In this document: positions 6,372 through 12,128 of the stretch, piece by piece
How positions within the stretch are numbered: the first letter of the stretch is position 1
Layout of the letters: each line of letters starts with the position of its first letter
Source of the DNA: Spirochaetaceae bacterium
GTDB lineage: Bacteria; Spirochaetota; Spirochaetia; Treponematales; Breznakiellaceae
Assembly: GCA_031255395.1 (NCBI GenBank)
Contig: JAIRSQ010000114.1
Span: forward strand, 1-12,128
Length of the DNA stretch: 12,128 nucleotides
Reading direction: 5' to 3'
The notes under the pieces: generated by a model
Seen by the model: the letters and a program-made list of their open reading frames with translations, nothing else
Told to the model about the DNA's origin: nothing
Database searches by the model: none
Made by a program: the position numbers and the translations under genes

Positions 6372-6667
6372 CAAAAAAAGCGAATACTATTCTTTTTATC
6401 ATAGCTGCGACCGGCTTCAATATTATTCTTACCGGGTTAATATTTATCGTATTGTTTTTGTTCTTTTTTGTCGCGGTAAGGCCGTTTATCAGCGACAGTT
6501 ACGTGGTGTTCGGCCTGCCTGTCATATTCATCATCGCTATATTTTTGTCGTTTGTTTTGTACCGCGCTGCGCTTAAACGGTTTTTTAAAAACATTGATAT
6601 CGAAAGAGTTTTTGACACGTCGTTTTCGTTCAAAAAGAAACCGCCGGAGCCGGATGAAAGCCCGTAG
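6368..6667 (+). CDS. Small two-helix membrane protein, unknown function
   Basis: Protein of 99 residues with two strong hydrophobic segments (about 8-37 and 45-66). A basic, then acidic and Pro-rich cytoplasmic tail follows (KKKPPEPDESP at the end). The start overlaps the lspA stop (ATGA) and a GGAGG lies 4 nt upstream, so it is translated with LspA. I recognise no domain. The coupling makes a role next to lipoprotein processing or in the envelope reasonable, but nothing in the sequence shows an activity. I dimly recall a short protein at this place after lspA in treponemes; that is not verified. Confidence 0.75.
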   Translation: MTKKANTILFIIAATGFNIILTGLIFIVLFLFFFVAVRPFISDSYVVFGLPVIFIIAIFLSFVLYRAALKRFFKNIDIERVFDTSFSFKKKPPEPDESP

Positions 6668-6685
6668 CCGCCGCGTCTTAAACCG

Positions 6686-7651
6686 ATGAGCGTCTTTTCA
6701 AAACTGCAGCCCGTTTTTATAATTCTATCGGCGTTTGCGGGTGTCTTGGCGGGAAAAATCGACGCGAACGCGGCCGGAAACGCCGCCGGCCTTATCGAGA
6801 TCTTTTTAATGTCCATGCTTTTTTTTACGTTTTTGGGCGTCGACATAAAAGAGATTTCAAAATCGTTTATGGATTTAAGGTTTTCCGTTTCGGCGTTAGC
6901 GATTAATTTTTTATGGACGCCCGTCTTTGCGTTTCTTGCCGGAAAAATATTTTTGTCCGGACAGGCCGGCCTTCAAATCGGTTTTATCATGCTAATGGTA
7001 ACGCCCTGCACGGACTGGTATTTGGTTTTTACCGGACTGGCAAACGGAAACGTAACGCTGGGGGCCTCTGTCCTGCCGCTAAATTTGATACTTCAGATAG
7101 TATTGATGCCCGTCTATTTGCTTGTTTTCATGGGTCAGGCCGTTGCATTCGATATTATGGCGATAACGCGAAGCATTATTCTTGTCCTTGCCGTTCCGCT
7201 TGTGTCCGCCCCCGTTGTTAAAGTCGCCGCTAAAAAAACGGGAAAGATGAATTTTTTCCGCAAAGTATTAAAAGAAGCTGACAATATTCAGTTTATACTG
7301 TTATGCTGCGCGATTGTCGCGATGTTTGCCTCGCAGGGCGCGGCACTGACGGCAAACATGGCTGTTTTCGTAAGGCTGCTGCCGCCGTTAATCGTTTTTT
7401 TTGTAACAAATTTCTTTTTGTCTTTCGGCGCGGGCAGGGCGCTGAAGATGGCTTTCATGGACATAATTCCGTTAGTGTTCACAACATCGGCAAGAAATTC
7501 GCCCGTATCTCTGGCAATAGCTGTAATGGCGTTTCCGGCCGAGCCTTTGATTTATTTGGCGCTGGTGGCGGGGCCGTTGATAGAACTGCCCGTTCTTGCG
7601 CTATATTCGGTAATATTAAAAAAAATGCATTCCGGGAGCGTTTCGGCATGA
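6686..7651 (+). CDS. BASS/ACR3-like membrane transporter
   Basis: Protein of 321 residues with about ten hydrophobic segments. Its pattern fits the bile acid:sodium symporter / arsenite exporter (ACR3) superfamily. The broken-helix motif [17 protein letters not shown] (106-122) keeps the Cys (Cys108) in the place of the ACR3 thiol. A second crossover-like motif, [16 protein letters not shown] (265-280), matches the other unwound helix. Residues around these differ from typical ACR3 (PCTAM, then W), so the substrate may not be arsenite; a sodium-coupled organic anion is equally possible. No arsenic genes (arsR, arsC) are nearby. The start lies 18 nt after the previous stop and lacks a clear ribosome binding site. 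The stop overlaps prmC (ATGA). Confidence 0.8.
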   Translation: MSVFSKLQPVFIILSAFAGVLAGKIDANAAGNAAGLIEIFLMSMLFFTFLGVDIKEISKSFMDLRFSVSALAINFLWTPVFAFLAGKIFLSGQAGLQIGFIMLMVTPCTDWYLVFTGLANGNVTLGASVLPLNLILQIVLMPVYLLVFMGQAVAFDIMAITRSIILVLAVPLVSAPVVKVAAKKTGKMNFFRKVLKEADNIQFILLCCAIVAMFASQGAALTANMAVFVRLLPPLIVFFVTNFFLSFGAGRALKMAFMDIIPLVFTTSARNSPVSLAIAVMAFPAEPLIYLALVAGPLIELPVLALYSVILKKMHSGSVSA

Positions 7652-8502
7652 CGGCGCGCGAAACCTTAAACGAAGCCCGCGTTTTTTTACGGGACGCCGG
7701 CATAGAAAGTTACGATATTGACGCCGCTTTGCTGCTTGCCAAGGTTCTGAATACGGACAGGACGCGGCTTTTTCTTGACGCGGAGAACGATGTGAAACAA
7801 CGCGATTACGAAACGTATCAAGAACTGCTGGAGCGCCGCGCTAACCGGGAGTGCGTCGCCTGCATCACGAACAGCAAGGAATTCCGTTTTCTGGATTTTT
7901 ATGTCGATAAAAACGCGCTCGTTCCGCGTCCAGATACGGAAACTCTTGTCGAAGCGGTTCTGCGTCGGATAGACGAAGTTGCGGAAACAAAAAAAGACAT
8001 CAGCGTTCTTGACCTGTGCACGGGAAGCGGAGCGATCGCAGTTTCTCTTAAACATGAAAGGCCGTTTATAGAGATGCACGCCTCCGATATATCGGAGGCG
8101 GCGCTTGCCGTCGCTAAAAAAAACGCGAAAAGGTTTATTCCTCGCGAAGGCGTTAATTTTATACTGAGCGATGTTTTTGAAAATATTCACCGGCGTTTCG
8201 ATATGATAGTTGCAAACGCGCCGTACATTCCAAGCGGCCTTATCGAAACGCTTCAAGACGAGGCTAGGAACGAACCCGTTATCGCGCTTGATGGCGGCGC
8301 GGACGGGCTTGAAATAATCAGGCGCGTTATAAGCGGCGCGGCGGCCTGCCTTTTGCCGGAAGGTTGCGTATTCCTCGAAGCCGACCCGGGACAGACGGGC
8401 GAGATAGCAAGGCTTTTTGAGTCCGCCGGATTTTGCGGCGTTGAAATAATCCGCGATCTGTCCGGAGCGAATAGGGTGACCGAGGCGCGTCTGCCGCTTT
8501 GA
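7648..8502 (+). CDS. prmC: Peptide chain release factor N5-glutamine methyltransferase
   Basis: Cytoplasmic SAM-dependent enzyme of 284 residues that methylates the Gln of the GGQ motif in release factors RF1 and RF2. The N-terminal helical domain covers about 1-75. The linker FLDFYVDKNALVPRPDTETL (81-100) is typical, and the SAM-binding loop is LDLCTGSGAIAV (121-132). The substrate-binding motif NPPY appears as NAPY (190-193). NEPVIALDGGADGL (208-221) is also a family hallmark. The ATG at 7648 overlaps the previous TGA (ATGA). The reading frame stays open 115 codons further upstream inside the transporter gene, but that part is out-of-frame noise, and 284 residues is the family length. Confidence 0.93.
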   Translation: MTARETLNEARVFLRDAGIESYDIDAALLLAKVLNTDRTRLFLDAENDVKQRDYETYQELLERRANRECVACITNSKEFRFLDFYVDKNALVPRPDTETLVEAVLRRIDEVAETKKDISVLDLCTGSGAIAVSLKHERPFIEMHASDISEAALAVAKKNAKRFIPREGVNFILSDVFENIHRRFDMIVANAPYIPSGLIETLQDEARNEPVIALDGGADGLEIIRRVISGAAACLLPEGCVFLEADPGQTGEIARLFESAGFCGVEIIRDLSGANRVTEARLPL

Positions 8503-8559
8503 CGAACCGGGGAATAGAGCCCTCATTTTGCCCGAAATCCAAAAAATTTAAATGACGGC

Positions 8560-8588
8560 TTGACAGAGGGAATTGCGGATGTGATAGT
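8560..8588 (+). promoter_or_regulatory. Promoter of the TPR protein-dprA-topA unit
   Basis: A perfect TTGACA (8560-8565) and GATAGT (8583-8588) are 17 nt apart, and a TG lies just before the -10. Transcription would begin near 8595. A GGGAGGG ribosome binding site follows at 8602-8608, ahead of the ATG at 8615. The 112-nt gap after prmC separates two transcription units. Confidence 0.75.
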
Positions 8589-8614
8589 GTATGGGCTAGA
8601 CGGGAGGGAAAGTT

Positions 8615-9376
8615 ATGAAAAATCGCGCGTTCATTGGCGGGTTAATCGCTTTTTGTGTCTTTGCTTTGATTGTCGGCGGTATTGCAATTATTTACCGTAG
8701 CGAAAAAGACGGTGAAAGGCTGAAACTTGCGCGGGAGATAGCCAGTTATGGGCCGCGCAAGGGCGTGCCGCGTGAAATAGAGGACCTGAAGCGGGCGATA
8801 GCCGCCTACGAGAAACTGCAGGAGCAGCACGTCAGGGACGCTGCGCAGACCGGGGTTTACTGGAAGATACTTTCCACCCGTTTTCAGGACAAGGAGATGT
8901 ATTTCGAGGCGGTGGACGCGCTTGAGCATGCGATCAGGATAACGCCGTCCGATGAGATGTTGCACTATCTTTTGGGTCTGAACGCCGCTTATGCCGCAAA
9001 GTCAGCGTACGACTACCGGGGAGAAGCGGCCGGCGGCGGGGTAACGCGGCGTTACTTAGATCTGGCGGAGGCCGCCTATCTCCGTTCTATAGAGCTTGCG
9101 CCCAAGTACAATCAGGCGCGTTTTGCCCTTGCCGTGCTGTACATCTACGAGCTTGACAGGCCGGAAGACGGTATAGAGCAGCTTGTGGCGTACATGGAAA
9201 CGCGGTCCGGCGACGCGGACGCTATGTTTATGATGGCGCGGGCATTCTATATGCTGGGGCGGTTTCGCGAAGCGGTCGATTGGTATGATCGCGGGATCCC
9301 GCTTGTCAAGGATAACGCTAAGAAGGCCGAGGCCGAAGAAAACCGGCTGTACATACTGGGACTGACGCAAGGATAG
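8615..9376 (+). CDS. Membrane-anchored TPR protein, unknown function
   Basis: Protein of 253 residues with a single N-terminal membrane anchor (about 7-27, after MKNRA) and the rest predicted outside the cytoplasm. TPR-like helix pairs can be read at about 79-112, 146-181 (YLDLAEAAYLRSIELAP) and 201-234 (ARAFYMLGRFREAVDWYDRG). A Gly-rich insertion (AAGGGVTRR) lies before the second. There is no catalytic motif and no lipobox, so it is likely a scaffold for protein-protein contacts at the cell envelope. It has its own promoter and ribosome binding site and lies 8 nt upstream of dprA, so it is co-transcribed with DNA-processing genes, though that does not give it such a role. Confidence 0.85.
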   Translation: MKNRAFIGGLIAFCVFALIVGGIAIIYRSEKDGERLKLAREIASYGPRKGVPREIEDLKRAIAAYEKLQEQHVRDAAQTGVYWKILSTRFQDKEMYFEAVDALEHAIRITPSDEMLHYLLGLNAAYAAKSAYDYRGEAAGGGVTRRYLDLAEAAYLRSIELAPKYNQARFALAVLYIYELDRPEDGIEQLVAYMETRSGDADAMFMMARAFYMLGRFREAVDWYDRGIPLVKDNAKKAEAEENRLYILGLTQG

Positions 9377-9384
9377 CGGAAGGG

Positions 9385-10359
9385 ATGTCGGCAGTGAGCG
9401 GAAGAGGGCTGCTCGACCTCGCGATAGCGCGGATTCCGGGGCTTCGTTCCGGCGACCGCGTGATTCTGTGCGGCAAATTCGATTCCGAAAGCGAGTTTGC
9501 CCGCCTTACGGCTCGGGATGTCGTGGAAATTTGCGCGAAAGGACGGGGAAAAGCGTTGGCCGGACGGCTTTTTGAAGATGAAACCGAGCACTGGAGCATG
9601 AAAACCGTCATTGAACAGGCGGAAAAGGACGCTGTCTTTATGGAAAGGCGCGGCATAAACTGGGTTTCCGTTGCGGAAAGCGCGTATCCGCCGCTTTTGC
9701 GCGAGATTTACGATCCGCCAGCCGTGCTGTTTTACCGGGGCGCGTTGCCGCCAATTGAAAGGCTGGCCGTAGCCGTTGTCGGCACGCGGAAACCTTGCGC
9801 GGCAGCGACGCGATGGGCTTACGATACGGCGCGGGACCTCGCTCTGGCGGGCGTAACCGTGGTTTCGGGGTTGGCGCTCGGCATAGACGCGATGGCTCAC
9901 CGCGGTTGCGTTGACGCGTCCCGCTTAGATGAAACAGGATGCGCCGCCGCTCCCGCGCTGGCCGTCCTAGGATCGTCCGTCGACGAGGTTTACCCCGCGA
10001 CTAACCGCTCTTTGGCGCGTCGCATTGTGGCGGAAGGCGGCGCGCTGTTAAGCGAGTATCCGCCGGGAACGCGCCCGGCAAAATGGAATTTTCCGGCGCG
10101 AAACAGGATAATTTCCGGGCTTTGCCGCTACGCCGTAATCGTCGAGGCCGGAAAAAAATCCGGGGCACTGATTACCGCCGCTTTCGTGCTTGAGCAGGGA
10201 CGGGACCTGTATGTGGCCTGCGGCGCCGTTAACAGCGGCGACACTTTTAGCGGCGATATTTTTGGCAGCGACATTTTTGGCGAAGGTTGCGAAAGGCTTG
10301 CCGAAGACGGAGCGACGCTGGCGCGCGGCGCGGAGGACATACTGTTGGGAGGACTGTAA
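9385..10359 (+). CDS. dprA: DNA processing protein DprA (Smf)
   Basis: Protein of 324 residues. DprA binds incoming single-stranded DNA and loads RecA during natural transformation. The N-terminal helical region (about 1-80) leads into the extended Rossmann-like core. Core motifs are VGTRKP (132-137), SGLALGIDAMAHRG (161-174), ALAVLGSSVDEVYP (191-204), LLSEYPPG (221-228), FPARNRIISGL (236-246) and EAGKKSGALITA (254-265). After ACG the usual short loop is replaced by a repetitive SGDTF/SGDIFG/SDIFG stretch (284-299). No C-terminal winged-helix domain is evident. The ATG touches a GGAAGGG run with no spacing; an in-frame GTG at 9394 sits 9 nt after the same run and may be the real start. The stop TAA abuts the topA ATG. 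Confidence 0.93.
   Translation: MSAVSGRGLLDLAIARIPGLRSGDRVILCGKFDSESEFARLTARDVVEICAKGRGKALAGRLFEDETEHWSMKTVIEQAEKDAVFMERRGINWVSVAESAYPPLLREIYDPPAVLFYRGALPPIERLAVAVVGTRKPCAAATRWAYDTARDLALAGVTVVSGLALGIDAMAHRGCVDASRLDETGCAAAPALAVLGSSVDEVYPATNRSLARRIVAEGGALLSEYPPGTRPAKWNFPARNRIISGLCRYAVIVEAGKKSGALITAAFVLEQGRDLYVACGAVNSGDTFSGDIFGSDIFGEGCERLAEDGATLARGAEDILLGGL
10234..10281 (+). repeat. Degenerate tandem microrepeat inside dprA
   Basis: Three imperfect units follow one another: AGCGGCGACACTTTT, AGCGGCGATATTTTTGGC and AGCGACATTTTTGGC. They stay in frame and encode SGDTF, SGDIFG and SDIFG. This looks like local slippage duplication. Confidence 0.7.
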
Positions 10360-12128
10360 ATGGGAGTAAAAACAACTAAAACCGCAAAAAAAACCAAAAA
10401 AGCGGCTGTAAAAAAGATCCTTGTAATAGTGGAATCGCCTGCCAAGGCTAAGACAATAGAAAAGTATCTTGGGCCGTCGTACAAGGTAAAGGCGTCGATG
10501 GGCCATCTGATCGACCTGCCAAAATCGCGGCTTGCCATCGACGTTGACAACAATTTCGAGCCGGAATACATAACCGTGCGCGGGCGGGCAAAGCTGCTTA
10601 AAGAACTGCAATCGGACGCGAAAAAATCGGGCGAGGTGTTGCTAGCGTCGGATAACGACCGCGAGGGCGAGGCGATAGCGTGGCATCTGCAAAAGGCGAT
10701 AGCCGAAAAGAACAAGGATGTTCCGATTGCCCGCATCAGCTTTAACGAGATAACGCCGCAGGCGATAAAGGCTGCGGTCGCCGCGCCCGCCGTTATAGAC
10801 GACGCTAAGGTAAACGCGCAGAAGGCTCGGCGGGTGCTGGACAGGCTAGTCGGCTACAACCTGTCGCCGTTGCTATGGAAGAAGGTCAAAAACGGACTTT
10901 CCGCGGGGCGCGTCCAGTCGGTGGCGCTACGCCTGATATGCGAGCGCGAGAAGGCGATCGAAGCTTTCACGCCGGAGGAATACTGGACGCTGGAAGCGGA
11001 CTTTAAGGCGGGGAAAACGGTTTTTACCGCGTTGCTGGCCAGTTGGAAGGGCGAAAAACCCGCCCTGAACAACGAGACGGACGCCGAGGCGGTAATCGAC
11101 GCTATAAAAGACGCCAGCTTTGCAGTGAAAGATGTCAGGGAAACGGACAGAGTCCTCCGTCCCCGCCCGCCCTTCACCACCTCTCAGCTTCAGCAGACTG
11201 CGGCCAACAGGCTTGGCTTTACAAGCAAGAAGACGATGCAAGTTGCCCAGCAGCTTTACGAGGGAGTCAGCGTCGGCGGTGCTCCGGTCGGGCTCATCAC
11301 CTATATGCGAACCGATTCGACCCGCGTGTCCGCCGCTGCGGCAGAGGAGGCGCGGGATTGGATAGGCCGTAACCATCCGGCGGGGCTTCCTGAAAAATCC
11401 CCCGTCTATGCCTCCGGCAAGCAGGCGCAGGACGCTCACGAAGCGATCCGTCCCACATACGTCAAATACGCTCCCGACGATATAAAGGACAGCCTTTCCC
11501 GCGACCAACTCCGTCTGTACTCTATAATCTGGGAGCGGTTTGTCTCCAGTCAGATGAAAAGCGCCCTGACCCGCACGGTCAGCGCTGACATAGAGGCTGT
11601 CGCGGAAGACGGCTCTGCGGCGGTGTTCCGCGTTTCCGGTACCAGCGTCATTGAGCAGGGTTTCCTCGCGGTTCTAAAGACGCTTGCGGCAAAGGATGAA
11701 AAGGGCGGCTCCTTCCCGCCTATAAAGCGGGGCGATATTCTTAAACCGGAACGCTTTAAGCCCGAACAGCATTTTACGCAGGGGCCTGCACGCTTCACCG
11801 ATGCGGGCATAGTCAAGACGCTGGAAGAAAAAGGAATTGGTCGCCCGTCAACTTACGCTCCGACAATATCCGTGCTACTCGACAGGGGCTATGTTACCCG
11901 TTCAAACAGACAGCTTGTTCCCTCCGCGCTTGGCAAGCTCATCAGCGACATGCTTGTTGAACATTTTGGCGATGTCGTGAACGCGAACTTTACTGCCGGC
12001 ATGGAGACCGGACTTGACGAGGTGGAGGGCAGCGGGCGCGACTGGCCGGACATGATCCGCGATTTTTACAAGCCTTTCAAGATAAAGGTTGATGAGGTCG
12101 GCAAAAAGCTGGAGAGCATAAAAGGCAC
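10360..12128 (+). CDS. topA: DNA topoisomerase I (type IA), C-terminus beyond the window
   Basis: Open from ATG 10360 to the window edge (589 residues seen, no stop). Type IA enzyme that relaxes negative supercoils through a 5'-phosphotyrosine link. The TOPRIM domain has VIVESPAKAKTIEKYLG with Glu25 and ASDNDREGEA with Asp98, Asp100 and Glu102. The active-site tyrosine is Tyr315 in GLITYMRTDSTR. AHEAIRPT and EEKGIGRPSTYAPTI follow in the usual order. Residues 2-19 are a Lys/Thr/Ala-rich basic tail (GVKTTKTAKKTKKAAVKK) that puts the catalytic Glu about 16 residues later than in E. coli. The remaining C-terminal part and any zinc ribbons lie outside. The start directly follows the dprA stop, so the two are co-translated; the ribosome binding site GGGAGG lies inside dprA. 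Confidence 0.97.
   Translation, partial: MGVKTTKTAKKTKKAAVKKILVIVESPAKAKTIEKYLGPSYKVKASMGHLIDLPKSRLAIDVDNNFEPEYITVRGRAKLLKELQSDAKKSGEVLLASDNDREGEAIAWHLQKAIAEKNKDVPIARISFNEITPQAIKAAVAAPAVIDDAKVNAQKARRVLDRLVGYNLSPLLWKKVKNGLSAGRVQSVALRLICEREKAIEAFTPEEYWTLEADFKAGKTVFTALLASWKGEKPALNNETDAEAVIDAIKDASFAVKDVRETDRVLRPRPPFTTSQLQQTAANRLGFTSKKTMQVAQQLYEGVSVGGAPVGLITYMRTDSTRVSAAAAEEARDWIGRNHPAGLPEKSPVYASGKQAQDAHEAIRPTYVKYAPDDIKDSLSRDQLRLYSIIWERFVSSQMKSALTRTVSADIEAVAEDGSAAVFRVSGTSVIEQGFLAVLKTLAAKDEKGGSFPPIKRGDILKPERFKPEQHFTQGPARFTDAGIVKTLEEKGIGRPSTYAPTISVLLDRGYVTRSNRQLVPSALGKLISDMLVEHFGDVVNANFTAGMETGLDEVEGSGRDWPDMIRDFYKPFKIKVDEVGKKLESIKG

Noticed and set aside
7303..7647. Upstream extension of the prmC reading frame by 115 codons
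   Set aside because: It lies wholly inside the transporter gene in another frame. The ATG at 7648 gives the normal PrmC length and an ATGA junction.
7687..8526. Minus-strand open frame of 279 codons opposite prmC
   Set aside because: Antisense shadow of a gene with all family motifs; basic, aromatic-rich translation without a domain.
10048..10736. Minus-strand open frames opposite the dprA-topA junction
   Set aside because: They span two real genes on the other strand and show low-complexity Phe/Ser-rich translations with no family signature.
1..12128. CRISPR array, insertion sequence, prophage or defence cassette
   Set aside because: No regularly spaced repeats, transposase, integrase or toxin-antitoxin-like gene is visible; nearly all DNA is accounted for by housekeeping genes.

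Overview
The window is a dense stretch of bacterial chromosome with housekeeping genes and no mobile element, CRISPR array or phage gene that I can see. It is moderately GC-rich, with AT-rich promoters. Formyl-tetrahydrofolate synthetase and a cyclodeaminase-type methenyl-THF cyclohydrolase lie close together, and lspA, prmC, dprA and topA follow. This suggests an anaerobe with folate-based one-carbon metabolism. The gene company and the style of LspA make me think of a spirochaete (Treponema-like, gut type). That is an impression from memory, not a demonstrated placement.

Layout. (1) 1-1930: fhs on the + strand, with a near-consensus sigma70-type promoter, a strong ribosome binding site and a strong, apparently bidirectional terminator. 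(2) 1998-4478: a minus-strand unit read in the order fchA, then a 14-nt-overlapping amidohydrolase-2 family gene, then an exported TPR/SPOR-type protein. It converges on fhs at the shared terminator. (3) 4479-4809: a 331-nt gap without a protein gene. It holds the fchA promoter, a palindrome/repeat-like stretch and the promoter of a tRNA-Met(CAU) gene at 4810-4882. (4) 4993-8502: nif3-like gene, lspA, a small membrane protein, a BASS/ACR3-like transporter and prmC, all +. Two of the junctions are ATGA stop/start overlaps. (5) 8560-12128: a new promoter, then a membrane-anchored TPR protein, dprA and topA (cut by the window end), tightly packed.

How they work together. Fhs makes 10-formyl-THF from formate, and FchA interconverts 5,10-methenyl-THF and 10-formyl-THF, so the two converging units hold successive steps of one pathway. 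The amidohydrolase is tied to fchA by overlap, which makes a one-carbon or small-acid role possible but unproven. The lspA-prmC block mixes lipoprotein maturation, transport and release-factor methylation. The dprA-topA block is DNA processing and topology.

I found no clear new system. The points most worth a second look are two start codons placed where transcription should begin (fchA and the nif3-like gene), a run of small departures from family signatures (LspA, PrmC, Fhs, DprA), the basic N-terminal tail on TopA, and the structured 4516-4790 gap.
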